DNA of 64,000 nt from Moorena producens 3L (GTDB lineage Bacteria; Cyanobacteriota; Cyanobacteriia; Cyanobacteriales; Coleofasciculaceae). Below the pieces are notes generated by a model that saw only the letters and a program-made list of their open reading frames with translations, was not told the DNA's origin and ran no database searches. A program made the translations under genes and the position numbers. The DNA is taken from contig NZ_GL890930.1 in assembly GCF_000211815.1 (NCBI RefSeq), forward strand, positions 1 through 64,000. The letters are read 5' to 3'. The first letter of the stretch is position 1, and every line of letters begins with the position of its first letter. This document shows, piece after piece, positions 1 to 9,278 of the stretch.

Positions 1-49
1 TGGTTTAGTAATTTGGGATCACAACATCATCAAAGGATGATAAAATTAT

Positions 50-176
50 TAGTTATAGGGTTTATAGGATTTATGAGGTACGTTTATCAACCTCAAAGTC
101 CCCCGAGCGAGGGATTGCTCGCTCGGGGGATTTAGGGGGATCCCTTTGTACCTGATGGCATAGAGAATTGCTATAT
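50..176. repeat. Dispersed palindromic element, GAGGTAC/CCTCAAAGTCCCCC family
   Basis: The stretch carries the core GAGGTACGT, then TCAACCTCAAAGTCCCCC, then a GGGGGATTTAGGGGGATCC arm, and ends near TTGCTATATA. Here the hairpin arms are the perfect pair 100-111 and 118-129 (CCCCCGAGCGAG / CTCGCTCGGGGG). Relatives occur at about 8977-9063 (inverted), 10955-11047 and, as a tandem array, 11765-12135. No gene is visible between the window start and 388. Confidence 0.8.
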
Positions 177-231
177 AATGAGCTAATAAGCTAATACAGC
201 GTTTTCCATAACTAAGAGGTACATAGGATTT

Positions 232-358
232 TTTACCTATTACCTATTACCTATTACCTATTACCTATTGCCTATTACCTATTGCCTCTTGCCTCTTGCC
301 TATTGCCTTTTACCTCTTACCTGCTCCCTACTCCCTACTCCCTACTCCCTACTCCCAA
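232..358. repeat. Heptamer tandem repeats (TATTACC, TCTTGCC, CTACTCC)
   Basis: Successive 7-bp units drift from CTATTAC through CTCTTGC to CCCTACT. This is the same class of short heptamer repeat that fills most gene-free stretches of the window. It lies just downstream of the minus-strand pentapeptide-repeat gene. No coding potential. Confidence 0.85.
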
Positions 359-388
359 TTCTAAATTCTAAATTCTAAATTCTTAATT

Positions 389-1309
389 CTAACAATCGCG
401 ATCGCTTACCACTCCATCAGGTAAAATTGTATTGCACAGTTCCATAGTTTCCCAGGGAATAGTTTCCCCATCAATTCCCTTAAAACTTGTTCCTTTTACG
501 TTCGTTCCCTTGAAGTTAACCTCTTTGAAAGTAGCCGCTGTTGAAAACGATGTCATTGAATGGGTTTTGAGAGTACATTCCACAGGACCGAAACAAGCTC
601 TTTCCAGCACAGCATTTTCAAGGTTGGTTTGGTCTAGCATTGCTCCCCCAAGATAAGTATCAGATAGGTTAGCGTTTGTGAAGTTAGTAAAATTTAGATT
701 AGCCCCTTTTAAATTAGCCCCCTGTAAATTAGCTTTATTCAAATTAGCCCCTGCTAAACTTGCTCCCTGCAAATTAGCCCCCTTCAGTATTGCTCCTTCC
801 AACCGACTGTTGCTTAAATCAGCATTAGCTAGATTAGCTCCTTCTAAATGAGCATAGGCCAAATTAGCACTCTGTAAATGTCCATTACTGATTTGGGCAG
901 CTTGAAACTTACCACCTTGGAGATTAGCGTAATCTAGATCAGCCTCAATCAGGTTTGCTCCCTTGAAATTTGCTACCATTAAATCAGCATATTGTAGGCT
1001 AGCATTGCTCAGATTAGCATTCCTAAAATCAGCATACTGAAGCTTAGAATTTTGCCATTGACTTTTCTCACAATTTGCTCCCTCAAAGTTAGTGCCTTTG
1101 CCATGAATATGTTGCAAATTTGCTCCTTCTAGCTCAGCAAAATGAAAATTGAGCCCCTGTAGATGTACCCCCTCTAATACACAAGCTGAACACTCACCCC
1201 TCTCTAGCAGATACTGTAGATCCGGAGGTTGAGGGTAATTTAATTTAGCGATCGCACTCCCTAAACTCAGAAATCCTGCCAAAGCTAACAGTAACAGTAA
1301 CTGCTTCAT
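389..1309 (-). CDS. Secreted pentapeptide-repeat protein
   Basis: The 306-residue protein begins with a hydrophobic signal-like segment (residues 1-21, ending near SAIAK). It then carries a long run of A(D/N)LxxANL-type pentapeptides (about residues 50-240), which fold as a right-handed beta-helix in this family. The C-terminal part (about 240-306) has four cysteines and no clear repeats. An exported location is inferred from the N-terminus. Such proteins are common in cyanobacteria and their function is mostly unknown; nothing here identifies a target. It appears monocistronic, followed by heptamer repeats and preceded by about 290 bp of repeats. Confidence 0.85.
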   Translation of the reverse strand: MKQLLLLLALAGFLSLGSAIAKLNYPQPPDLQYLLERGECSACVLEGVHLQGLNFHFAELEGANLQHIHGKGTNFEGANCEKSQWQNSKLQYADFRNANLSNASLQYADLMVANFKGANLIEADLDYANLQGGKFQAAQISNGHLQSANLAYAHLEGANLANADLSNSRLEGAILKGANLQGASLAGANLNKANLQGANLKGANLNFTNFTNANLSDTYLGGAMLDQTNLENAVLERACFGPVECTLKTHSMTSFSTAATFKEVNFKGTNVKGTSFKGIDGETIPWETMELCNTILPDGVVSDRDC

Positions 1310-1368
1310 TTTAGTTATCCTTTTTATAGAAAATATTTTGAGTTGTGAACATAGGATTGATGGTAAAA

Positions 1369-1603
1369 GGGAGCAGGGAGCAGGGAGCAGGGAGCAGTGA
1401 GCAGTGAATAAGGAATCGGGAATAGTGTCAAGATATCCGATAATTTTTTAGTATTATGATAAAGCAATGCAGCACTTTTGAAATTAGCAAAAAATTATAA
1501 TAAACTTCCCACACTTCCCACACTCCCCACACTCCCTACTCCCTACTCCCTACTCCCTACTCCCTACTCCCTACTCCCTACTCCCTACTCCCTACTCCCT
1601 TTC
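1369..1603. repeat. Heptamer repeats between capC and the pentapeptide gene
   Basis: GGGAGCA units at 1369-1404 and CTCCCTA units at about 1532-1600 flank an AT-rich spacer. The two runs are heptamers of opposite strand sense (GGGAGCA against CTCCCTA), so the transcript could pair across the region. No open frame of interest. Confidence 0.8.
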
Positions 1604-2584
1604 CTATATATTATTTGCTAATACATGAATAACAATTGCCACCAAACCAATAAGCGTCATATACTTTACCCCTCCTTGTTTCCAATACAGTAGGGCATCA
1701 TTCACCAAGGATATCATAGCAATTACAACTAATAAATTTAAGCCCCGGAAGGGAACTAATGTCGGATTAACTAGCAGTACTAATAATTCCACACCCCAAA
1801 CATAGACTACACTCATAAATAACACTAAACTATAACGATTAAGTCCTATGATCAGGCTATAGCGAGAAATAAACCAACTTAACGTACCAACTAACAGGCA
1901 TCCCAGCAAAAAAGCCACCGCACTAAGGGGTTCCATTAACAAAGCAGCAGCAGCGGAAAGCACAATATAACCACCGGATCGTACTGATGACTTTTGGTAA
2001 ATCCAGTAACCTAAGAGCAGTACTATCCCAAATTGAAACATCGGATAATTGAACTCAATATCCAGTTGATCGGCATAGGCAGGATGAACAATATTAAAAT
2101 CGAGATCGAGCCAAGACCAACCCAGCCAATAAATTGTCGCCACTATTCCCCCTGTAAATAGGGTAGTGATACCAATACCTTGTAGAACCTTCAACCGCTT
2201 CTGTTTAAGCCAACTAAAGGCAATGATAGCGGGGAGCAAACTACCGGTCAGACTATCCTGGGATAATTCCATCCAGCCTAAGCTGTCGTATAGGATGGCA
2301 ATCGGATAAACTGAAAATAGGGATATCATTGCCAAAATATACATTGGTGTTCGAGGTTTGGACGATTGTTTAAAGTAGCATTGATAAAAAGCATATAAAA
2401 CAAACGCCAATCCAATTAAGCTAATCCCCCACATCGGCGACAAGATTAGGCTTACCACTAAAAGCCCTGGAACAATAATTCCCCCTGGGATTACCCCTTC
2501 AGTTTTTTTGTAATGAAGGGCTGAATAAGCCCCAATCAGCAAGGCTAAACGAGTGATTTCTGACGTATTGATGGTTTCGAACAT
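1604..2584 (-). CDS. capC: CapC/PgsC-like polytopic membrane protein of poly-gamma-glutamate synthesis
   Basis: This 326-residue protein is almost entirely hydrophobic, with about ten predicted membrane segments and the conserved N-terminal patch KTEGVIPGGIIVPGLL typical of CapC/PgsC. PgsC is about 150 residues in Bacillus; this one is roughly twice that, as in some cyanobacterial homologues. It is the last gene of a capA-capB-capC run. Its start overlaps the end of capB by 40 bp, suggesting translational coupling. The inferred role is the membrane partner of CapB in making or exporting a gamma-linked glutamate polymer. Family assignment is good; the actual polymer is unknown. Confidence 0.8.
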   Translation of the reverse strand: MFETINTSEITRLALLIGAYSALHYKKTEGVIPGGIIVPGLLVVSLILSPMWGISLIGLAFVLYAFYQCYFKQSSKPRTPMYILAMISLFSVYPIAILYDSLGWMELSQDSLTGSLLPAIIAFSWLKQKRLKVLQGIGITTLFTGGIVATIYWLGWSWLDLDFNIVHPAYADQLDIEFNYPMFQFGIVLLLGYWIYQKSSVRSGGYIVLSAAAALLMEPLSAVAFLLGCLLVGTLSWFISRYSLIIGLNRYSLVLFMSVVYVWGVELLVLLVNPTLVPFRGLNLLVVIAMISLVNDALLYWKQGGVKYMTLIGLVAIVIHVLANNI

Positions 2585-3912
2585 ACTTTTTGTTTGGTTC
2601 TTTTCTGTTTGAATCGTTTCTGTTTGAGTCGTTTCTGTTTGAGTCGTTTCTGTTGGTTCCTTTGCTGTTTGTTCTTTTTCTGTTTCGGTTTTGGTACTGC
2701 TTCCAATTTTGCAGCCTGGACTAAGGTTTGGAATAAACTTAAGAGTTCTTGGGCTTGAGGAGTATGGATATTGACAGCTCCCACCAACAGAATCTTTTGC
2801 TCCGTTATGATTTCAGTAATTTGGGTTAGTAAGGTCGTCCCAGGAGCATCTTTAAACGGAGTAGAGTCACCCAGTAACACTAAACGTTCTGGTTCACTGG
2901 CGAATAACTTTTGTACTTCTGCTTCGCAGCTTCCGATAGTAACCACTCGATCAAAGCTCAAGCTCTTAGCAAGATTGGCGAATAACGCTACTCGTGGTAG
3001 TCGATCGGAACGGTTGTTGAGTAAAACCACTTTGGCGTGGTCAGGATATTGGTTAAAAATGCGATCGCAAAGTAAATTAAAGCTTTCCCTGTCATTGACC
3101 GCAAACAAGTTAGCCCAAACGATGCCAGTATCTCGCCAATTAAAGGATTCCAGTTTCAGAGCACTCTCATCATTGAGAGTCTGCCACATAGCCTGAACCG
3201 CCCGTTTACGAGGAACTCCCAATAGCTTTCCTACTTCTAGTGCGATCGCAACATTATCTTCTATAGCCACAGCACTAAATCCTTTCAGGTCTTCAGCCAT
3301 CACGTCACTAGCATTAGCTGCAATCAATTTAGCGCCCCTTTGTTTAGCTTCCCTGTTGAGAATATCCAGTAATACAGGATTTGATTCAGCCGTGATCACA
3401 ATACCATTTTCAGGAATAGTCACTGCTAGGGAATGGGCAATTTCTTCCAGAGTTTCCCCTAAATATTCTGGATGGTCGTAGCGAACATTAGTAATGATGC
3501 TAACGTGAGAGCGCATCACTTTTTTTTCCAGCCATTCCGCATAGACTGGGTTAATCGCCATACATTCCATCACCACCGCTTCTACCTGCTGGCGAAAAAA
3601 ATAGCGCATCACTGCCACTTGCTCGTTAACATTGGCATAGCCTTTTCGCGGCCAAATAGACTCTTTACCATTGGGATGGAGAATATGGGTAGTGCTACCA
3701 GTAATCTTGCCAAACGTTTTATACCCTGCTGCCCTAACAACTGCTGCCACATAGCGGGTCACCGTGGACTTACCTCGAATGCCATTAACATGAACCCGAT
3801 ACAGAATTTGATCCCGTTTTTGACGAAATTGCCAATAGGAAACAAGTAAATATAAAATGTAGACTACCAAGCTGGCTAGAGTCAGTAAAAAAGGCAAAGC
3901 CTCCTTGAACAT
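2545..3912 (-). CDS. capB: CapB/PgsB-like Mur-ligase-family poly-gamma-glutamate synthase
   Basis: After one N-terminal membrane helix (about residues 6-27) the 455-residue protein has an ATP-binding P-loop, VNGIRGKSTVTR (about 42-53), and a Mur-ligase-like core with TNVRYDHPEYLG. In this family the enzyme activates the gamma-carboxylate of glutamate with ATP and ligates it to the growing chain. The last ~45 residues form an unusual Lys/Arg/Gln tail built from RLKQK-like pentads, encoded by 15-bp DNA repeats around 2600-2665. This tail overlaps the start of capC. It follows capA after 37 bp. Confidence 0.85.
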   Translation of the reverse strand: MFKEALPFLLTLASLVVYILYLLVSYWQFRQKRDQILYRVHVNGIRGKSTVTRYVAAVVRAAGYKTFGKITGSTTHILHPNGKESIWPRKGYANVNEQVAVMRYFFRQQVEAVVMECMAINPVYAEWLEKKVMRSHVSIITNVRYDHPEYLGETLEEIAHSLAVTIPENGIVITAESNPVLLDILNREAKQRGAKLIAANASDVMAEDLKGFSAVAIEDNVAIALEVGKLLGVPRKRAVQAMWQTLNDESALKLESFNWRDTGIVWANLFAVNDRESFNLLCDRIFNQYPDHAKVVLLNNRSDRLPRVALFANLAKSLSFDRVVTIGSCEAEVQKLFASEPERLVLLGDSTPFKDAPGTTLLTQITEIITEQKILLVGAVNIHTPQAQELLSLFQTLVQAAKLEAVPKPKQKKNKQQRNQQKRLKQKRLKQKRFKQKRTKQKVCSKPSIRQKSLV

Positions 3913-3949
3913 CTCAAACTTAAGCCTCCCAATGATTCACTACCAATAT

Positions 3950-6325
3950 TTAAGACTGAGGCTGAAAAGCTCGAAAGGTTAGGTGCAGTTTCACTAGACC
4001 AGAGGTCCCAGTCAACCGTAAAAAGTCAAGGGCATGAGGCACCGAAAGCTGAATCGGATTGTTCAGATAATGGGGCTTTTCCCAACTGACACAGGCAAAG
4101 TCATCGAACATTGCTAGCCCCTTTCCTTCTTGGGGAGGATAGTGACGCAACCAGAGCATCACAGCACGAGGATTATCTCTTTTAGGATTGGCCACCTGCT
4201 CCTTTGGCTTATCCTCAGGCATTGCTAAGTCTACCACAATCCGTTCCCAGTCAAAAGTATGACCAGGGTGAGTAAATACAGTCCTATCCCCAAACCCTTG
4301 CTCCCCTTCACTGGCACGATAGCGGACTTTCAGCTCTATCGGACCGGCATTTTCCCCCCGTACATATCCCACCATCGTCAGGTCTTTCTGAGGGCGATCA
4401 AGGGCATCTCCAAATACCCGTATCCGATGACGAAAAGGAACCACAGCCACCTCACGATTGCGATGCGATCGCTCTAGACAAATCCCGGTGATACCTCGAT
4501 AGGCTCCTTGATAACAGGGAAAGGATGTCTTCCCTGTCGTAGATACCCCCCAGCGGTTGAGGTCTTGTTCATTGGAGTCCATGTCCCAATCTTCTGCCTC
4601 ACCAAACCCCATTAAATCCCGCCCTAAACGGAGTTGAGAGACGTCACCAGCGCTGACTTGCACCTGATATAGAGAGGCTTCACTCGGAGCCAGCCCCCGC
4701 AAATCCACTACTCCCCAGCCATCTTGATTGATCATGACCGGAACATCTATACTGTAGTCTTGAATACTGTAGTCTTGAATGCTGACATCAGACCCATCAG
4801 CCCCTTCCAGAGAAACCCAGCCCCGATTTAGATAGGGATAAACCAGCACTCCATCCTCAGAAAACTCCCCAATCCTCCGGATAAACCGATTGGCTAGGTC
4901 TCCCCCTATCAGTTGAGGACGATAGTCTTCCAAATAAATCGGAATAACCTGGAGCCTCCTCACCTCTTCATCCTCGATATCCACCAAGGCTACCAATTCC
5001 AGTAAGGTCTCCAGGCGATCGGAATCAAACACCAAGTTACCAAGGCTATAAAATAAAGGCACACCCTGACGAAACCCTAAGCCTTGAGCCACATGGGGAT
5101 GGTGTCCCACCACTAGCCCTGCTCCAGCACTCGCCACTTGGTCTATCAGACCCCTCCCATAAGAAGTGGGGGCATAGGTGTATTCAGTACCAGTGTGGAC
5201 TTGGACAATCGGGAAACGCCCTTGCTCTCGTTCCTGGGCAATTAGGGATTTTACTGTTGCTATGTCCCGCAAGTCTGCTGCACCCCCCTGATGGTCGCTA
5301 GCCACAAACTGTAGGGGTTCTCGATAGCGATCGCCTGCAATGGAGGTAAAGGAAAATAGGCTGTAATTGGTATTGCCCAATTGTCGGTGATCGGGTTCCT
5401 GGGCTGCATGTGGGGTAAGTCCAGCGCCACTGTAGGCCAGGCCAATAGTTTGTAACTGCTCCAGAGTGGTAGTCAAACCAGAAGCTAAGTAGTCCCAGAG
5501 GTGATTATTCCCTAGAGCGACATAATCAACCCCTAGTTTGCGCAGCTGGCGGACTGATTCAGGAAGGGTAAAAAAACTATAGGGTTTCGCCCAGTGGGGG
5601 GTCGTCGGGTCATCCAGGACAGGGGTTTCCAGATTGACACTACGAAAATCACTGACCTTAGCTTGGAACAGAGGCTGTAAACCTTCTAACACCTTGGCAC
5701 TGCCCCGTCTCGGATGGGATGCTTGAATCAGCGCATCAGGGTTATTTTTAGGAATCCGATTGCGGGGGGTATTCTGTTCTGGGTCGAGAAACCGCCTACC
5801 CATTGCTACGTCTCCCCCGAACAGAAGCCTGGCCTCCGAATCTGTCCGTTTTACCAGGGCAATCGGCTCTACTTCCACTTCCGAAACTGTCAGGGGTAAG
5901 GCCAGAACTAGAGGAATCACTTCCTGGTAATAGTCAGGAGCATCAATTTCCAACAGGGCATTATGACGGGGCATCAACATAAAGCGATACTGCCCTGATG
6001 GATTAGTAATTGTTTCTGCTTGCCCTAGGCGAACCGGAATATTACCCAGAGGCATACCCCCCGTTCCCAGGATTGTTCCCTGCACCTGGAGGGGGGTATG
6101 GTGATACTGACGGCCTAGATTAATTTCTTGAACGACTAAGGTATTTAACCATTCCCGGAGAGACCAGGCTTGGGCTGATCCAGGGTAAGGCCATAAAGTG
6201 AAGCACAGGACTATTACAAAACAACAAACTCCTCCACCTACTGCACGGATAGTGAATTTTCTAGGCCACTTCCTAGGCCATTGCATCAGATTCGCCAGCA
6301 TCTCCCTTAGTGCTACAATCCACAT
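3950..6325 (-). CDS. capA: CapA/PgsA-like membrane-anchored metallophosphatase-fold protein
   Basis: This is the first gene of the cap run. Residues about 30-52 form a membrane anchor. A carboxypeptidase-regulatory-like beta domain follows (about 80-150). The CapA domain shows LFGGDVAMGRR (about 168-178), LGNNHLWDY (about 270) and VGHHPH (about 408), the conserved metal-site motifs of the family. A further ~280 residues beyond the CapA domain include beta-rich segments, giving 791 residues against about 380-400 for Bacillus CapA. CapA is needed for polymer transport or release. Assignment is firm; the function of the C-terminal extension is unknown. Confidence 0.85.
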   Translation of the reverse strand: MWIVALREMLANLMQWPRKWPRKFTIRAVGGGVCCFVIVLCFTLWPYPGSAQAWSLREWLNTLVVQEINLGRQYHHTPLQVQGTILGTGGMPLGNIPVRLGQAETITNPSGQYRFMLMPRHNALLEIDAPDYYQEVIPLVLALPLTVSEVEVEPIALVKRTDSEARLLFGGDVAMGRRFLDPEQNTPRNRIPKNNPDALIQASHPRRGSAKVLEGLQPLFQAKVSDFRSVNLETPVLDDPTTPHWAKPYSFFTLPESVRQLRKLGVDYVALGNNHLWDYLASGLTTTLEQLQTIGLAYSGAGLTPHAAQEPDHRQLGNTNYSLFSFTSIAGDRYREPLQFVASDHQGGAADLRDIATVKSLIAQEREQGRFPIVQVHTGTEYTYAPTSYGRGLIDQVASAGAGLVVGHHPHVAQGLGFRQGVPLFYSLGNLVFDSDRLETLLELVALVDIEDEEVRRLQVIPIYLEDYRPQLIGGDLANRFIRRIGEFSEDGVLVYPYLNRGWVSLEGADGSDVSIQDYSIQDYSIDVPVMINQDGWGVVDLRGLAPSEASLYQVQVSAGDVSQLRLGRDLMGFGEAEDWDMDSNEQDLNRWGVSTTGKTSFPCYQGAYRGITGICLERSHRNREVAVVPFRHRIRVFGDALDRPQKDLTMVGYVRGENAGPIELKVRYRASEGEQGFGDRTVFTHPGHTFDWERIVVDLAMPEDKPKEQVANPKRDNPRAVMLWLRHYPPQEGKGLAMFDDFACVSWEKPHYLNNPIQLSVPHALDFLRLTGTSGLVKLHLTFRAFQPQS

Positions 6326-6708
6326 TTACCACTTCAAAATGTAGTATTTATAATTACAGCAATCAAAAGAAGAATCATGACTAAAAAAACCTCAAATAGA
6401 ATCTAAAACAATGCCTTTATCATAGTTTAAGCTTGTAGCTGGTAGGGTGGGCAAAAACAGTTTTATTTTTTTTATAATTGTAAATTATATTACTTTTCTC
6501 TACCTACTTTAATCGCTATTTTATTTACACGCAAGTCCCTAAAACAATTCCGTGATCACAGTTTAAGGGCGCGGTATTATATCATGATTCGTGACTTAAT
6601 ACAAAAATAAATATATAACGTTTCTGTTACTGATCAGGTAGATACAATGTCTTGATGCAGTGTTGATATACCTACTGCATCAAGACTCCCTATTCCCTAC
6701 TAATTCCC
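6326..6708. other. Intergenic region between capA and the PEP-CTERM gene
   Basis: AT-rich and presumably holding the capA promoter. At about 6440-6460 there is a half copy (GGTAGGGTGGGCAAAAA) of the hairpin repeat that forms arrays at 56.1-59.1 kb. No open frame stands out. Confidence 0.6.
6649..6686 (-). terminator. Hairpin downstream of the PEP-CTERM gene
   Basis: A 13-bp perfect stem (GTCTTGATGCAGT / ACTGCATCAAGAC, loop of about 12 nt) lies 23 bp past the stop of the minus-strand gene. There is no strong U-run, so it may be a 3'-end stabiliser as much as a terminator. The arm sequence matches the ends of the GATGCAG...CTGCATCAAGAC repeat family at 27.5, 53.5 and 56.7 kb. Confidence 0.5.
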
Positions 6709-7458
6709 TTAAAACAGACTAGAACCGATCCTTCTCTTAACCACTAATCCTAAGCCCAGAAAGCCCAGAGCCAGTAGACCCTGAGACGAAATCGGTTCAG
6801 GCACTGGCACTGCTAGAGGCAGTGGACCATTACCTGTCCCGGATTGGCTATCATTCTTAGCCGTGAACGTCCCAAATGGACCGATGGGGGGTTGTGTGGT
6901 TTGCCAAAAGAAAGAGATCGTTTCTGGAGTGTCAGCATTAGTACTCCAATCTGCTCCACCCACAACGCTCCAGACGAGAGTGCCATCTTGATCAAACTTG
7001 ATTGAAAACTCCCCACTCGGTCCGAGTGCCTGCTTAGCTTCCCCAAAGCTATAGCCCGCAACGCCTGTAAAGCCTTCAGCTTTGAACTGCAACCCGAACT
7101 GATTGACATCATCAAACCCAAGTAAACCATCCGGTTGAGGGAAGGGGGGATCGTTAGGAAAGTCTACACCAGGGGTAACTTTGTGTATATAAGTGTAGAT
7201 GGTTCCCGGTGGATTTAGGGGCGGCACACAACTCAGAAAACCAACAGGACAAGAAACGCTACTGGTCAAGTCCCCCAGGCTGTTGCCGTCACCATTGATC
7301 AGGGATGCATCTACTGTCGGACCCACTGGTCCTGTGATGGTTGCTCCCAGGGTCAGGTCGTCAAGGTTGATCGGGGTAATCGACGCAGCACTAACCCCTT
7401 TTGCCGAAAGATCGAACACACTCATTGCGATCAATGCGATCGCTAATTTACTAGTCAT
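6709..7458 (-). CDS. PEP-CTERM sorting-domain protein
   Basis: The 249-residue protein has an N-terminal signal peptide (residues 1-25, ending GVSA/AS). It ends in a PEP-CTERM tripartite signal: VPVPEP, a hydrophobic helix (LLALGFLGLGLVV) and a basic tail (KRR). Proteins with this tail are exported and processed by an exosortase. The middle part is Gly/Asp/Pro-rich and beta-like, resembling cyanobacterial secreted proteins of unknown role. An exosortase gene is not in the window. It stands alone, followed by a hairpin. Confidence 0.85.
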   Translation of the reverse strand: MTSKLAIALIAMSVFDLSAKGVSAASITPINLDDLTLGATITGPVGPTVDASLINGDGNSLGDLTSSVSCPVGFLSCVPPLNPPGTIYTYIHKVTPGVDFPNDPPFPQPDGLLGFDDVNQFGLQFKAEGFTGVAGYSFGEAKQALGPSGEFSIKFDQDGTLVWSVVGGADWSTNADTPETISFFWQTTQPPIGPFGTFTAKNDSQSGTGNGPLPLAVPVPEPISSQGLLALGFLGLGLVVKRRIGSSLF

Positions 7459-7487
7459 GATTATTTTTCCTCAGTAAAGTTTTCAAG

Positions 7488-7735
7488 TAAGCATATGCCC
7501 TACGCGCACGCTACGCGAACAGCAATCAGCATTCAGCATTCAGCTATTAGCCTATGGGCTACACGCACGCTGCGCGAACATTACCGTAGCCAACGGCTGA
7601 CGGCTGACGGCTGAATGCTTACGATTAACCGAAGGCTTACCTCTTTTCTTATTAACAGTTTGCTACTCCTCAAGTAGCGTGCCAATAGCGCATAAGCACC
7701 TGAAGTAGCTTGGGCATTAGCTGATAGCTGAAGGC
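7488..7735. repeat. Composite element with GTAAGCAT...ATGCTTAC ends
   Basis: The element begins GTAAGCATATGCCC, runs through TACGCGCACGCTACGCGAACAG and TCAGC heptamers, and reaches TGAATGCTTAC at about 7622. Further pieces (GGCTTAC, AGCTGATAGCTG) continue to about 7735. Seven or more relatives occur in the window. No gene. Confidence 0.7.
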
Positions 7736-7865
7736 TTACAACTGTAAGTATCGATTTCAACGTGATGGCTGATTTTTATGGCCAAGGGTATTTTATCTGT
7801 AAATCCAGCAACATTTAGAACATTTAATTAAAATTCATTAAACTCTGAATTATGTAAATGTTGAG

Positions 7866-8400
7866 CAAAGGGAGCAGGGAGCAGGGAGTAGGGAATCGGG
7901 AATCGGGCATCGGGCATCGGGAATCGGGCATCGGGCATCGGGCATCGGGAATCGGGCATCGGGAATCGGGCATCGGGAATCGGGAATCGGTAAAAAATTC
8001 TGTGTAATTAATGGGTATTAAAATTGCTAGATATTAATATAATTAACTCTAACACAAAACGATATTTTAAGTTATACAGTCCTGATGGATTAGCTGATTT
8101 TTAATCGCACATTAAATAAAAAAAATACAATTAAAATCTTGAAAATTACAATCGTAATAATTACAATGATTACAGCGTTTTTAATAACTATAAAGTACAT
8201 AGGTGCGCTCTTACCATTAAGAATTAAATTCTCCACGGGTCGCACCTCACGATTTTTTCCTGTTCCCTATTCCCTGTTCCCTATTCCCTGTTCCCTATTC
8301 CCGACTCCCGACTCCCGACTCCCGACTCCCGACTCCCGACTCCCGACTCCCGACTCCCGACTCCCGACTCCCGATTCCCGATTCCCTACTCCCTACTCCC
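7866..8400. repeat. Heptamer repeats (GGGAATC, CTCCCGA) and one 44-bp-type palindrome
   Basis: GGGAATC/GGGCATC units run from 7866 to 7990. CTATTCC/CTCCCGA units run from about 8255 to 8400 and end directly at the GUN4 gene start. A copy of the GGTGCGC...GCACC palindrome lies at 8211-8247. An AT-rich stretch without genes separates them (7990-8210). Confidence 0.85.
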
Positions 8401-8407
8401 TAAACTT

Positions 8408-8899
8408 ATGACTAATCTAAAAATAGACTACACTCACCTTAAGACCTTATTGATGGAAGTGCAGTGGAAAGCTGCTGATGCGGAAACCAAAAAAATTGTA
8501 TTATCCATAGCTAAAACCATTAGACAACAGCAGGACGTTACTAAAAAAGAGCAAGAATGGCTTCAAGGGTTAAATTATCTCAGAGAATCCGACCTAATAG
8601 ACTTTCCCTGCGACGATTTGGTAACACTCAATCATCTTTGGGAGCAGTATAGTCAAGGTCATTTTGGATTTAGAGTACAATCTCAATTGTGGCAGCAAGT
8701 TAGTCAAGATTATAATAAATTCGCCGATCTAGTAGGATGGCGCAATGGTGATGCCGATTCTTGGCATTATTATTCTCACTTAACCTTTAGTTTAGACGCT
8801 CCTAAAGGTCATTTGCCCGCTGCTATATTTTATGCCGAAGAATCCGCTATTGGTTGGGCAGCAACTATTAAAAATAGATGTGATGAATGCTTGTTATAG
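8408..8899 (+). CDS. Stand-alone GUN4-domain protein
   Basis: The 163-residue protein is essentially one GUN4 domain: LLMEVQWKAADAETKK near the N-terminus, then the conserved LNHLWEQYSQGHFGFRVQSQLW block (about 78-99) and VGWR. GUN4 binds porphyrins and stimulates Mg-chelatase in chlorophyll synthesis. Many cyanobacteria also have GUN4 domains in sensory or kinase-linked proteins, so this small paralogue need not be the chlorophyll factor. The start ATG lies only 7 bp after the heptamer run, so its promoter must be in or before the repeats. Confidence 0.85.
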   Translation: MTNLKIDYTHLKTLLMEVQWKAADAETKKIVLSIAKTIRQQQDVTKKEQEWLQGLNYLRESDLIDFPCDDLVTLNHLWEQYSQGHFGFRVQSQLWQQVSQDYNKFADLVGWRNGDADSWHYYSHLTFSLDAPKGHLPAAIFYAEESAIGWAATIKNRCDECLL

Positions 8900-8902
8900 A
8901 AT

Positions 8903-9240
8903 TAGGGAGTAGGGAGTAGGGAGTAGGGAGTAGGGAGTAGAAAACTATGAAATCTACGATAGCGCTTTTCCTCTAGCATTTATATAGCGTTTATCATAGC
9001 GATGAGGTACAAAGGGATCCCCCTAAATCCCCCTTAAAAAGGGGGACTTTGAGGTACACATTATTTTTTCCCTCTTGCCTCTTGCCTCTTGCCTCTTGCC
9101 TCTTGCCTATTGCCTCTTGCCTCTTGCCTATTGCCTCTTGCCTATTGCCTCTTGCCTCTTGCCTCTTGCCTCTTGCCTATTAACTGCTCCCTGCTCCCTG
9201 CTCCCTACTCCCTATTCCCTATTCCCTATTCCCTGTTCCC
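8903..9240. repeat. Heptamer repeats around an inverted CCTCAAAGTCCCCC element
   Basis: GGGAGTA units occupy 8903-8940. An inverted copy of the GAGGTAC / CCCCCTAAATCCCCC element spans about 8977-9063. TTGCCTC/TTGCCTA and CCCTGCT/CCCTATT heptamers run from 9070 to 9239. Apparent reading frames here encode only LPLASCL-like heptad products and are not genes. Confidence 0.85.
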
Positions 9241-9278
9241 TTTGCTATAAACTATACTAAAATACTCAATTTTTTCCC

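Noticed and set aside
8139..8411. 90-residue frame before the GUN4 gene
   Set aside because: Most of it encodes LPTPDSR-type heptads from CTCCCGA repeats. Not a gene.
9075..9260. 61-residue frame of LPLAYCL repeats
   Set aside because: Product of the TTGCCTA/TTGCCTC heptamers.
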